Origin: Alphaproteobacteria bacterium
GTDB taxonomy: Bacteria; Pseudomonadota; Alphaproteobacteria; Rhizobiales; Rhizobiaceae
DNA: 36,708 bases
Reading direction: 5' to 3'
NCBI GenBank assembly: GCA_024280375.1
Contig: JAJRQF010000003.1
Span: forward strand, 1-36,708
Both the position numbers and the translations under genes were made by a program. Shown here piece by piece: positions 16,392 through 23,760 of this stretch. The notes under the pieces were generated by a model that saw only the letters and a program-made list of their open reading frames with translations, did not search any database and was not told the origin of the DNA. Each line of letters opens with the position of its first letter. The first letter of the stretch is position 1.

Positions 16392-16674
16392 AATCGACCC
16401 GAATGAAGAGCTTGCCCGCTATCGCGCATCGATCGACAATTTTGATGCAGCACTTATTCACATATTGGCGGAGCGCTTTCGCAAGACCAAACAGGTGGGA
16501 GAACTGAAAGCCAAGTATGATTTGCCGCCTTCAGACCCGGCCCGCGAAAAAGCACAGGTTGAGCGCCTGCGCCAACTGGCTGAAAAATCTGAACTCGACC
16601 CAGAATTTGCAGAGACCTTCATGACGTTCATCGTCAAGGAAGTTATCCGCCATCACAAGATAATCCGGGGCTGA
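16381..16674 (+). CDS. chorismate mutase (AroQ type)
   Basis: A 97-residue all-helical chorismate mutase that converts chorismate to prephenate, the substrate of TyrA in this window. The core shows YRASIDNFDAALIHILAERF, a helix with the typical Arg and Asp residues, then RKTKQVGELKAKYDLPPSDP and a C-terminal helix ending FIVKEVIRHHKII. It is a monofunctional stand-alone domain. The ATG at 16381 has AAAGG about 10 nt upstream and lies inside the end of the GNAT gene. Chorismate mutase between ffh and rpsP is a common rhizobial order. Confidence 0.93.
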   Translation: MTSEIDPNEELARYRASIDNFDAALIHILAERFRKTKQVGELKAKYDLPPSDPAREKAQVERLRQLAEKSELDPEFAETFMTFIVKEVIRHHKIIRG

Positions 16675-16747
16675 CCCCGCTTATGAAACAACACAGAAAT
16701 TAAAGACAACCAAAGACAAACAAACCAAATATCGAAGGAACTAAACC

Positions 16748-17224
16748 ATGGCTACCAAAATTCGTCTTGCCCGAGCGGGCTCTAAAAAACGCCCTTTTTA
16801 CCGCATTGTAATTGCTGATGTACGCGCCCCGCGCGATGGCCGCTTCATCGAGCGCGTTGGCTCATATAACCCGCTTTTGGCAAAAGACAGCGCCGAGCGC
16901 GTTGTTCTAAATGTTGAACGCATTGAGCATTGGTTGAGCAAGGGTGCCACACCAACCGACCGCGTATTGCGTTTTCTCGATGCGGCAGGCCTTGCCAAGC
17001 GCGATGCCCGCAACAACCCCAACAAAGCAAAACCTGGTATCAAAGCTCAGGAACGGGTTGAAGAAAAAGCTGCCGCTGCCGCCGATAAGGCAGAAGCACT
17101 GAAAGCTGCTGAAGAAGAGGCAAAGCAAGCAGCAGAAGAGGCTGCAAATGCTCCTGCCGAGGAAGCGCCAGCAGAAGAAGCTCCTGCGGATGCCCCTGCG
17201 GAAGAAGAAGCAAAAGCTGAGTAA
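16748..17224 (+). CDS. rpsP: 30S ribosomal protein S16
   Basis: A 158-residue S16. The conserved core (1-85) begins [20 protein letters not shown] and includes [14 protein letters not shown]. The remaining 70 residues form a Lys-rich linker and an acidic Ala/Glu/Pro tail with repeated [10 protein letters not shown] units, nearly doubling the usual length. GAAGG lies a few bases before the ATG. It is separated from chorismate mutase by 73 nt and followed by a strong terminator-like hairpin, so rpsP mRNA may be more abundant than the downstream rimM-trmD part. Confidence 0.97.
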   Translation: MATKIRLARAGSKKRPFYRIVIADVRAPRDGRFIERVGSYNPLLAKDSAERVVLNVERIEHWLSKGATPTDRVLRFLDAAGLAKRDARNNPNKAKPGIKAQERVEEKAAAAADKAEALKAAEEEAKQAAEEAANAPAEEAPAEEAPADAPAEEEAKAE

Positions 17225-17252
17225 TTTGCTCACCGCTTCGTTTATTTTATTT

Positions 17253-17283
17253 CGGGCGGCGATGGTGCCGCCCGTTTTGTTTT
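17253..17283 (+). terminator. terminator/attenuator between rpsP and rimM
   Basis: CGGGCGGC (17253-17260) pairs with GCCGCCCG (17267-17274) around a 6-nt loop and is followed by TTTTGTTTT. The 8-bp GC-rich stem plus T tract is a strong rho-independent signal. Because rimM and trmD follow on the same strand only 13 nt later, partial read-through that tunes rpsP against rimM-trmD is likely. Confidence 0.75.
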
Positions 17284-17296
17284 AACCGGAATGACA

Positions 17297-17854
17297 ATGG
17301 CCAATCTCAAAAACCCTGTCCTCATGGCCCAGATCGGTGCCCCACACGGCATTAAGGGAGAAGTGCGGGTAAAATCCTTCACATCCGACCCGATGGCTCT
17401 GGCTGATTATGGCCCTTTGTTTTCGCACGATGGGCGTAAATTTGAAATCTCCAGCCTGCGCCCGGCAAAAACCGTATTGGTGGTGCGTTTTAAGGGTTTA
17501 AACTGGCGCGACGAAGTGGAAAAACTCAACCGGCTGGAACTTTTCGTCGAACGCGAGAAACTACCCGACGACAGCGATGAAGATGCGTTTTATATTGCTG
17601 ATCTGGTTGGCATGGATGCGCTGAACGAACAGGGCGAGAAACTCGGAACTGTGATCGATGTGCCAAATTTTGGTGCCGGTGATATGCTGGAAATCAAGCC
17701 AGCAAAGGTGGAGGGGAAAGCAGCCCAAAGCTATTATTTGCCCTTTACCAGGGCGGTCGCTCCCTCGATTGATTTCGCCAACAAAACCCTCACCGTTATT
17801 CCACCGGTTGAAATCAGCGGCAGACCAGAAAACAATGAAAAAGACAAATCATGA
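17297..17854 (+). CDS. rimM: ribosome maturation factor RimM
   Basis: A 185-residue RimM that binds S19 and assists 30S head maturation. The N-terminal beta-barrel shows [21 protein letters not shown]; the PRC-barrel follows with [19 protein letters not shown] and ends with the [20 protein letters not shown] block. ATG 17297 is preferred to ATG 17291 because GGAA is 5 nt before it. The stop overlaps trmD (ATGA). Confidence 0.95.
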   Translation: MANLKNPVLMAQIGAPHGIKGEVRVKSFTSDPMALADYGPLFSHDGRKFEISSLRPAKTVLVVRFKGLNWRDEVEKLNRLELFVEREKLPDDSDEDAFYIADLVGMDALNEQGEKLGTVIDVPNFGAGDMLEIKPAKVEGKAAQSYYLPFTRAVAPSIDFANKTLTVIPPVEISGRPENNEKDKS

Positions 17855-18555
17855 CCTTCCGCGCGTCCATTATAACCCTTTATCCTGATATGTTTCCAGG
17901 ACCGCTTGGCCTGTCGCTTGCAGGTCGAGCCATGGTTAAAGAAATATGGTCATACGACACCCACCAAATCAGAGATTTCGCCAGCGGCAAACATGCAAAT
18001 GTTGATGACACCCCATCCGGTGGAGGTGCTGGCATGGTTCTGCGCGCCGATGTGCTGGCCAGCGCGATTGATCATGCATCGCCAAAAGAAGATGCCCGGC
18101 CTCGCCTGCTGATGAGCCCGCGTGGAAAACCGCTCACCCAACAATATGTACATGAACTGGCAAATGGCAAAGGCGTCACAATTGTCTGCGGTCGCTTTGA
18201 GGGCGTCGATGAGCGGGTGATTGAGGCGCGTAATCTCATTGAAGTTTCAGTTGGTGATTTTGTTCTATCCGGCGGAGAAGTCGCAGCGCTCGCATTGCTG
18301 GATGCCATCGTAAGGCTGTTGCCGGGCGTAATGGGCAATCAAGTGTCAGGTGAATATGAAAGTTTTGAAAACAACCTTCTCGAGCACCCTCACTTCACCC
18401 GCCCGCAAAATTTTGAGGGCATTGAAATTCCCGAAATACTGACCAGCGGCAATCATGGTGCAATCGACCAATGGCGCTTACAAAAATCACTCGAACTGAC
18501 AAAAAAACGTCGCCCTGATTTGTTGGCACGATATAATGCAAAAAAAGATTGCTGA
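17851..18555 (+). CDS. trmD: tRNA (guanine-37-N1) methyltransferase
   Basis: A 234-residue SPOUT-class enzyme that makes m1G37 in tRNAs and so prevents +1 frameshifting. Characteristic segments are [17 protein letters not shown], the trefoil-knot SAM site [10 protein letters not shown] ... [12 protein letters not shown] ... [14 protein letters not shown], and the C-terminal [10 protein letters not shown]. The start overlaps rimM by 4 nt. Unlike many bacteria, rplS does not follow immediately: 236 nt of structured leader separates them. Confidence 0.97.
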   Translation: MTFRASIITLYPDMFPGPLGLSLAGRAMVKEIWSYDTHQIRDFASGKHANVDDTPSGGGAGMVLRADVLASAIDHASPKEDARPRLLMSPRGKPLTQQYVHELANGKGVTIVCGRFEGVDERVIEARNLIEVSVGDFVLSGGEVAALALLDAIVRLLPGVMGNQVSGEYESFENNLLEHPHFTRPQNFEGIEIPEILTSGNHGAIDQWRLQKSLELTKKRRPDLLARYNAKKDC

Positions 18556-18561
18556 TTACTG

Positions 18562-18590
18562 TCGACAATCCAGCAAAAGTACGGTATTGA
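18562..18590 (+). promoter_or_regulatory. weak candidate rplS promoter
   Basis: TCGACA (18562-18567), a 17-nt spacer and TATTGA (18585-18590) lie just after the trmD stop. The -10 is poor. It is listed because it would give rplS its own transcript beginning upstream of the three hairpins. Confidence 0.25.
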
Positions 18591-18616
18591 GCCGCGAATT
18601 TTCCAAAAATGGAGAG

Positions 18617-18716
18617 TTTTCCGACAACCGGAAAAATTGAGACTATCGACCGGGTCGTAATCAATCACGACCGTCAGGTGCAATCGCGGGTTTGCCGCAA
18701 AAACATTGCCACCTGA
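18617..18716 (+). promoter_or_regulatory. three-hairpin 5' leader of rplS
   Basis: Three consecutive perfect or near-perfect hairpins occur between trmD and rplS. They are TTTTCCG-acaac-CGGAAAA (18617-18635); GGTCGT with an 8-nt loop and ACGACC (18653-18672); and a long stem in which TCAGGTG+CAAT (18674-18684) pairs with ATTG+CACCTGA (18705-18716, one bulged C) around an inner GCGG/CCGC hairpin. There is no T tract. The arrangement suggests a structured mRNA leader, possibly for autogenous control by L19, but this is inference. Confidence 0.55.
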
Positions 18717-18791
18717 TTAGCGCCGCTCTTGCTCATGATAATAATCCCCGCACCAAGCCAAAAGGCACCGGCGGCAAAAAAGGTTACGAAA

Positions 18792-19298
18792 ATGAACATT
18801 ATTGAAGAGCTTGAAGCAGAGCAAACTGCTGCAATTGACGCCAAGCGCAAACTTCCAAATTTTGAACCGGGCGACACAGTGCGCGTTCTTGTGCGTGTGA
18901 CCGAGGGTACACGTACCCGTATTCAGGCCTATGAAGGGGTTTGTATCGCACGTAAGGGTGGCGGGCTGAACGAAAGCTTCACAGTTCGTAAAATCTCCTA
19001 TGGTGAAGGCGTAGAACGCGTATTTCCAGTGTATTCACCGCTGGTTGAGGGCGTGGAAGTTGTACGCCGTGGCCGTGTCCGTCGCGCCAAACTTTACTAC
19101 CTTCGTGGTCTGCGCGGCAAATCTGCCCGTATTATCGAAAACACCAGCATCCGCGCCAAAAAGCTCAATGATTCAGAGCGTGCAGCAATTGCAGATGAAA
19201 AAGCCCGGCTGGAGGCAGAAAAGATTGCATCGGTCGAACAGCTTGCAACTGAAAAGGCGGCTGAAGATGCAGCGGCCGCAGAAGCAAAATCTGAATAA
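18792..19298 (+). CDS. rplS: 50S ribosomal protein L19
   Basis: A 168-residue L19. The core (1-120) includes [22 protein letters not shown], the [21 protein letters not shown] block and [19 protein letters not shown] 45-residue Ala/Glu/Lys helical tail extends beyond the usual end. The ATG at 18792 has AAAAGG 8 nt upstream and matches the family start ([11 protein letters not shown]). A terminator follows about 27 nt after the stop. Confidence 0.97.
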   Translation: MNIIEELEAEQTAAIDAKRKLPNFEPGDTVRVLVRVTEGTRTRIQAYEGVCIARKGGGLNESFTVRKISYGEGVERVFPVYSPLVEGVEVVRRGRVRRAKLYYLRGLRGKSARIIENTSIRAKKLNDSERAAIADEKARLEAEKIASVEQLATEKAAEDAAAAEAKSE

Positions 19299-19324
19299 GC
19301 CTTTCAGACACAATTTAATTGATG

Positions 19325-19351
19325 AAATGGCGGCCACTGGTCGCCATTTTT
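19325..19351 (+). terminator. rho-independent terminator after rplS
   Basis: AAATGGCG (19325-19332) pairs with CGCCATTT (19342-19349), extended inward by GCC/GGT across a 3-nt loop, and five Ts follow. It marks the end of the ffh-rplS block. Confidence 0.75.
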
Positions 19352-19467
19352 GTATCCAGGCAACCAATGACAAATTCCCCTATAAGGAGAATTGCACCAA
19401 TTGCGTTAACTTAATTTTTCTATTCTCCTGTTACCATAGGTCAAGTAATGGTATTCGGAGATGTACC

Positions 19468-20283
19468 TTGTTTACATTTGATCCAATAAACCGGCGGCAA
19501 TATCGATATGCAATGTTAATTGCAACCGTTATGCTTGTGGTTATTACCTCAAATTTTCAATCGTTTATGGAAATTATTACCGGGTCAATAAATTGTGCTG
19601 GTGTCAGTTCCCTTTGCATTTCACTTACAAGTGATGTGCCGGATTATGTCATTTTGACAACCACAATTCTGTTTTTCATAATTACGGCAATAGCAACATT
19701 GCGTCGGATCAGTGCTACACCGATATCAAATTACTGGGTTGTTATCCTGATAATCTTGATATTTCTCGACCAGCAATTTCTGGTTGGAATAGGCGATTTA
19801 TGGGATGCCGACTTCAGTATTTCACTGGATCAAATGCAGGTGCCGTGGTATTTGCTTAGTGCAACATCGCTGGTGTTACTACTTTCATTTTCTGCGACCC
19901 ATTCTTCCTATTTTCTTGATGGCTACTGGAATGCAGATCCCCCGCTTGGATATGGCCTTTCAATATCATCATTCTGGTTGCTGGCATTTTCTTCCAGCAA
20001 AATCATGTTGATTATTGCAACCGCAACCGACAATTCAAATCTCTGGTATTCTTCCCACGCATTAAGGCAACAATTGGAAAGCCTGCTCCCGGCATTGTTA
20101 ATTTCACCGGTCATTCCCGCTGTCATTTTCACCACCTGTTCACTCTTACTGATAGTATTGGGAAGAATGGGGCAGGAAGATGCGACATCAACCGCCAAAA
20201 ATGCACAGCAAAGTACATTTCGCAAACAGGCGGCATTGCGCACCACAAAAGCCGCACAAAGCGCTAACGGATTGAAATTTTAA
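19468..20283 (+). CDS. polytopic membrane protein, function unknown
   Basis: A 271-residue protein with about six hydrophobic helices (near 14-30, 60-78, 90-108, 128-143, 165-186 and 207-231). A polar cytosolic-type tail is rich in Gln, Ala, Thr and Lys (235-271). I recognise no family. I chose the TTG at 19468 because CGGAG lies 7 nt upstream; the first in-frame ATG after it (19510) falls inside the first helix. It is isolated between the rplS terminator and the ABC transporter genes. Codon use looks more AT-rich than in the neighbouring ribosomal genes (visual impression). Confidence 0.65.
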   Translation: MFTFDPINRRQYRYAMLIATVMLVVITSNFQSFMEIITGSINCAGVSSLCISLTSDVPDYVILTTTILFFIITAIATLRRISATPISNYWVVILIILIFLDQQFLVGIGDLWDADFSISLDQMQVPWYLLSATSLVLLLSFSATHSSYFLDGYWNADPPLGYGLSISSFWLLAFSSSKIMLIIATATDNSNLWYSSHALRQQLESLLPALLISPVIPAVIFTTCSLLLIVLGRMGQEDATSTAKNAQQSTFRKQAALRTTKAAQSANGLKF

Positions 20284-20372
20284 TAGGTCAATCCAAGCTC
20301 TTCCCAAGTTCGTCCAGGTATGACAAAATAACCCCGGAGCGTAATAACGCACAAAATAACCGGGAGATAAAA

Positions 20373-21170
20373 ATGAGAACATTAATAAAAATATTGCTAA
20401 CAATGGCTGCTGGCCTTGTTTTTGCAATTTCTGCAAATGCGGGCAGTCTTCCCGATCTAGGCGGGAAAGCCATTGTGGTTGTAACTGAAAATGCCTATCC
20501 GCCCCTGCAGTTTATTGACCCAAAAACCAGCAAACAAATTGGCTGGGAATATGATGCAATGAACGACATTGCCAAGCGGCTTAACTTCAAGGTCGAATAC
20601 GAAAACACCTCATGGGATGCAATGATTCAGGCCGTTTCCGATGGCCAATACAGCATTGGCATGACCGGCATTACAATCAAGGAAGAACGCAAGGCAAAGG
20701 TTGATTTCTCCGACGCCTATATGCGCTCCGAAATGTTCATGCTGGTGCGTGGCGACGAAAGCCGTTTCACCGATGGCAAAAGCTTTGGCAAATTTGAAAA
20801 AGGCCTCGTTGGCGCGCAAGCTGGCACTACTCCGTTTTATGTGGCCGTGTACAACATGCTCGACGGCAATGAAGCCAATCCGCGCATCAAGTTGTTCGAA
20901 ACATTTGGCGCAACTGTACAGGCGTTGAAATCCGGCGATGTGGATGTGGTTTTAACTGACGGCACAGCAGGCAAGGGATATGTAGATGCCTCCAGTGGCG
21001 GATTGAAACTGATTGGCAATGCTATGGGCACTGAGGATTTTGGCTTTATCTTTACCAAAGGCTCTGACCTTGTTGGTCCAATTAATGCAGCAATTGCCGA
21101 AATGAAAAAAGACGGCACAATTGATGCGCTCAACAAAAAGTGGTTCCTCGATTACAAGTTTGGCCAATAA
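20373..21170 (+). CDS. amino-acid ABC transporter substrate-binding protein
   Basis: A 265-residue family 3 (SBP_bac_3) periplasmic binding protein. A signal peptide (1-23, ending SANA) precedes the domain signature [25 protein letters not shown], then [22 protein letters not shown] and the second-lobe GAQAGTT. The cysteine-free signal peptide indicates a soluble periplasmic protein. The ligand is probably a polar or dicarboxylic amino acid, but this cannot be fixed. GGGAG lies 5 nt before the ATG. The permease gene follows after a terminator-like hairpin. Confidence 0.93.
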   Translation: MRTLIKILLTMAAGLVFAISANAGSLPDLGGKAIVVVTENAYPPLQFIDPKTSKQIGWEYDAMNDIAKRLNFKVEYENTSWDAMIQAVSDGQYSIGMTGITIKEERKAKVDFSDAYMRSEMFMLVRGDESRFTDGKSFGKFEKGLVGAQAGTTPFYVAVYNMLDGNEANPRIKLFETFGATVQALKSGDVDVVLTDGTAGKGYVDASSGGLKLIGNAMGTEDFGFIFTKGSDLVGPINAAIAEMKKDGTIDALNKKWFLDYKFGQ

Positions 21171-21188
21171 TTACCGGCCGCCGGTAAT
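21170..21188. repeat. 19-bp perfect palindrome at the binding-protein stop codon
   Basis: ATTACCGGC-c-GCCGGTAAT begins on the last base of the TAA stop. As RNA it would form an 8-bp stem with a 3-nt loop, well placed to protect the upstream mRNA from 3' exonucleases. Confidence 0.7.
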
Positions 21189-21207
21189 GAACATTTGGAA
21201 TAATATT

Positions 21208-21240
21208 TATCGGCTGGCTTGCCCGGCCGATATTTTTTTT
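21208..21240 (+). terminator. terminator/attenuator between binding protein and permease
   Basis: TATCGGC (21208-21214) pairs with GCCGATA (21226-21232), extended inward by TGG/CCG pairs, and eight Ts follow (21233-21240). Strong termination here with some read-through would give more binding protein than permease, the usual stoichiometry for such systems. Confidence 0.8.
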
Positions 21241-21296
21241 ACCCGCCTATCGATGGTATATGAAATAGTTTTACCGCGACCATTGAGGCATTCAAC

Positions 21297-22112
21297 ATGA
21301 ATGCGCCCGTTGCAGATAGTATCGGAAAAGCAGATTTTCCCTGGTGGCTGGCAATCACTGCCACAATAGGCATAGCGCTCGCCATCTTTATCGGTATTAA
21401 CGACCTTTACTCGCAGGTTTTTAGAGCTGTATCCCGCGGTGTATCAATCACCATTTTTGTAACCCTTGTGGGGTTCACGCTTGCATCAGCACTTGGTCTG
21501 CTGCTGGCAATTATGGGGCTTTCAAATTCGATAGTGCTGCGACAAATTTCCCGGTTTTATGTAGAAATAATCCGTGGCATTCCCATACTGGTATTACTGT
21601 TTTATATCGCATTCGTTGGCGCACCAGGCTTTGTCGCCCTGTGGAACGCCATCACCGGCCCACTGATTGAGGCAGGCTTTATCGCCAAAATGACCGTTCG
21701 GGATTTCCCGCTTTTATGGCGGGCCATCATTGCGTTAATGATCGGCTATTCTGCCTTTATTGCGGAAGTATTTCGTGCCGGCATTCAGGCCGTAGACAGC
21801 GGGCAAATAGAAGCTGCAAAAGCGCTTGGATTAAACGGCTATCAGCGGTTTCGCTTGATTATCATGCCCCAGGCAATTCGCACGATTGCGCCGCCGCTTG
21901 GTAATGATTTCATTGCCATGATCAAGGACTCCTCACTGGTCTCGGTATTGGGCGTTGCCGATATTACCCAGATGGGAAAAATTTATGCAGCCGGGTCGTT
22001 CCGCTTTTTTGAGACCTATTCAATCGTTGCTTATATTTACCTGATCATCACCATAGGCCTGTCGCTGGTGCTCCGCTCGATTGAAAAACGCATGCGCCAG
22101 CAATGGAATTAG
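21297..22112 (+). CDS. amino-acid ABC transporter permease
   Basis: A 271-residue HisM/GlnP-type inner-membrane permease with about five or six transmembrane helices. The ATPase-contact EAA loop reads EAAKALGLNGYQRFRLIIMPQAIR. GAGG lies 8 nt before the ATG at 21297. It is preceded by the matching binding-protein gene; no second permease or GlnQ-type ATPase gene follows. The downstream 237 bp is repeat DNA and then a convergent gene, so the transporter must borrow an ATPase encoded elsewhere. Confidence 0.93.
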   Translation: MNAPVADSIGKADFPWWLAITATIGIALAIFIGINDLYSQVFRAVSRGVSITIFVTLVGFTLASALGLLLAIMGLSNSIVLRQISRFYVEIIRGIPILVLLFYIAFVGAPGFVALWNAITGPLIEAGFIAKMTVRDFPLLWRAIIALMIGYSAFIAEVFRAGIQAVDSGQIEAAKALGLNGYQRFRLIIMPQAIRTIAPPLGNDFIAMIKDSSLVSVLGVADITQMGKIYAAGSFRFFETYSIVAYIYLIITIGLSLVLRSIEKRMRQQWN

Positions 22113-22117
22113 TTTTT

Positions 22118-22220
22118 CCAGTTTAAATCGCACGTTGAGCATCTACTCATGTTGCACGTTGAACAACGTGAAGCGCAAAACATGAGTCACTAAAAAAGCA
22201 AAGCGCAAGATTTAAACTGG
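22118..22220. repeat. outer palindromic element interrupted by another copy
   Basis: Arms CCAGTTTAAATC (22118-22129) and GATTTAAACTGG (22209-22220) are perfect 12-bp complements. Just inside the left arm is GCACGTTGAGCA, the first half of the family core, and just inside the right arm is AAGCGCAA, its end. Between the two halves sits a complete inner element (22145-22187) plus short flanks. The arms are followed by ATTTTT on the right and preceded by GTTTTT on the left. Confidence 0.8.
22145..22187. repeat. palindromic element copy B (9-bp arms, nested)
   Basis: Arms ACTCATGTT (22145-22153) and AACATGAGT (22179-22187) enclose a 25-nt core (22154-22178) containing the perfect inner hairpin ACGTTG-aa-CAACGT and ending GAAGCGCAA. 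The core matches 13260-13284 except at two positions. Confidence 0.85.
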
Positions 22221-22304
22221 ATTTTTCGCTCACGGCCATTTGTGCTTCGCACGGCCTGCGCGGGCGCGGCCTGACCGGCCGGACACCTCTTCGGTGCCTC
22301 TCAT
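22221..22304. repeat. GC-rich mini-hairpin mosaic
   Basis: A run of small stem-loops including GTGC-ttc-GCAC and GGCC-tgac-CGGCC. The 16-nt segment at 22264-22279 is identical to 328-343 after tRNA-Leu, and the opening 'tcgctcacgg' recurs near 23680. It is part of the repeat cluster between the convergent permease and ppa genes. Confidence 0.6.
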
Positions 22305-22337
22305 CTCATGTTGCACGTTGAACAACGTGAAGCGCAA
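22305..22337. repeat. one-armed copy C of the palindromic element
   Basis: CTCATGTT (22305-22312) followed by a 25-nt core identical to copy B (22313-22337). The right side continues as TATTTAAATC, which does not complement the left arm but resembles the arm sequence of the outer element. It looks like a truncated or recombined copy and ends 12 nt before the ppa stop. Confidence 0.75.
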
Positions 22338-22349
22338 TATTTAAATCAA

Positions 22350-22883
22350 TCAAGCAGCGGCTTTGGCCCGTTCGATCGATTCAGAAATCAATTGACGAGC
22401 ATGGGTCGCGTCATCCCAGCGTTTAAGATCTACCCATTTGCCAGGTTCCAGGTCTTTGTAATGCTGGAAAAAATGTTCAATTTGCTCAACCGTAATCTGC
22501 GGCAGGTCTTTGTAGTCGAGAACCGAATGATAACGCATGGTCAAATGATCTGAAGGAACCGCAATGATTTTTTCATCAGGCCCTCCATCATCTTCCATAA
22601 CCAGCACGCCGACCGGGCGACAATTCATAACTGCTCCCGGCACTATTGCTCGGGTGTTGCAAACCAGAACATCAATCGGATCACCATCTTCAGAAAGCGT
22701 ATGCGGTACAAATCCATAATTTCCCGGATAGACCATTGGCGTATACAAAAACCGGTCAACGAACAGTGCGCCGGAAGCCTTGTCCATTTCGTATTTAATC
22801 GGTTCGCCGCCAACAGGAACCTCAACAATAACGTTAATGTCTTCGGGCGGGTTATTGCCAATGGCAATTGCATCAAGGCGCAT
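22350..22883 (-). CDS. ppa: inorganic pyrophosphatase
   Basis: A 177-residue family I soluble pyrophosphatase that hydrolyses PPi to drive biosynthesis. The metal-binding motif DGDPID is at residues 66-71 (Asp66, Asp68, Asp71), with [14 protein letters not shown] upstream supplying phosphate-binding Lys and Glu residues. Length is standard for a hexameric bacterial enzyme. AAGGAT lies 6-7 nt before the ATG at 22883. It is monocistronic, divergent from a secreted-protein gene. Confidence 0.97.
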   Translation of the reverse strand: MRLDAIAIGNNPPEDINVIVEVPVGGEPIKYEMDKASGALFVDRFLYTPMVYPGNYGFVPHTLSEDGDPIDVLVCNTRAIVPGAVMNCRPVGVLVMEDDGGPDEKIIAVPSDHLTMRYHSVLDYKDLPQITVEQIEHFFQHYKDLEPGKWVDLKRWDDATHARQLISESIERAKAAA

Positions 22884-22995
22884 TGCGCGTATCCTTTGAT
22901 TTAAATCTAATGTGGTTTAAAGATGCTCTTAGTCTGTATCATATCAACAGGCCACATTTATCTTTGTCGCATGTTAATTAAATTGGAGAACCATA

Positions 22996-23592
22996 ATGAG
23001 GCCTGCATTTAAAGGATTTCTATTGGCAGGAGTAATCACATTATTTGCCCCGCTTGGTGCCTGGGGCGGCGAAAGCTCCTATTCCAAGCTGAACCTGGAC
23101 AAAGACTGTAAATTTGAAGCACCCTCCGATGATGAAAATGCCGGCCCCGGGTCTTCCGCCAAATGCCAGATTGGCAACTTCCCGACAATATATTTTGATG
23201 AGGGAGATCTGCGCCAGTCTATTGGATTTGGCGCACCAAAAGAATATCAGACATTTGGCCAATTCAACTACATAAATAATGTGATTGAATGGCGCAGCAA
23301 TAATGGAAAACCCTATGCGGCGATAGTTCGGTTTTTTATTCAAAACAGCCATCTGGATAATGATGATGGTGATAAGGCCAACCTTGGGCAGGTTTTAGTC
23401 GTTCATCGCGTTGCAGAAAGCAGCAAAGGGCAAACCTGTATTGTTGGAATGGTTGACGCGCGCGCTAATGCAAATGCCAATGTGCTTGCACGCCAAATAG
23501 CCGACAATCTGGCCGCATCTTTTAATTGTACAACAGACAAGGCTGAATATCGTGGCATAAAAGGTAAATATGCCGGAGGTGCTATGTTTTAA
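22996..23592 (+). CDS. secreted protein, function unknown
   Basis: A 198-residue protein with a signal peptide (about 1-24, MRPAFKGFLLAGVITLFAPL...WG). The mature part contains four Cys (38, 57, about 147 and about 177), suggesting disulfides, and a central segment FNYINNVIEWRSNNGKPYAA. I recognise no enzyme motif. GGAGAA precedes the ATG at 22996. It is monocistronic, divergent from ppa and convergent with a GNAT gene. Confidence 0.8.
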   Translation: MRPAFKGFLLAGVITLFAPLGAWGGESSYSKLNLDKDCKFEAPSDDENAGPGSSAKCQIGNFPTIYFDEGDLRQSIGFGAPKEYQTFGQFNYINNVIEWRSNNGKPYAAIVRFFIQNSHLDNDDGDKANLGQVLVVHRVAESSKGQTCIVGMVDARANANANVLARQIADNLAASFNCTTDKAEYRGIKGKYAGGAMF

Positions 23593-23641
23593 AACTCAAC
23601 ACTTGTTATGAAAATACCACGTGCGGTGAGTAGTTGCCTTA

Positions 23642-23671
23642 GAGCGTGTCCGTCTGTGACGGTTACACTCT
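23642..23671. repeat. hairpin in the convergent gap before the GNAT gene
   Basis: AGAG-cg-TGT pairs with ACA-CTCT around the perfect inner stem CCGTC-tgt-GACGG. It is followed by TTTTCTGTCGCTCACGG, which resembles the starts of the repeat mosaics at 153 and 22224. This hairpin sits in the 168-bp gap between two convergent genes. Confidence 0.55.
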
Positions 23672-23760
23672 ATTTTCTGTCGCTCACGGCTATTTGGTAC
23701 TACGCACCAACATTCCACTAAACTGTTGAAAAATAACAGATTACTCAGGTGACAGGAAAA

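Noticed and set aside
22113-22340. CRISPR-like repeat array.
   Set aside because: The copies are nested and irregularly spaced, with complementary variable arms and no uniform spacers; no cas gene is present.
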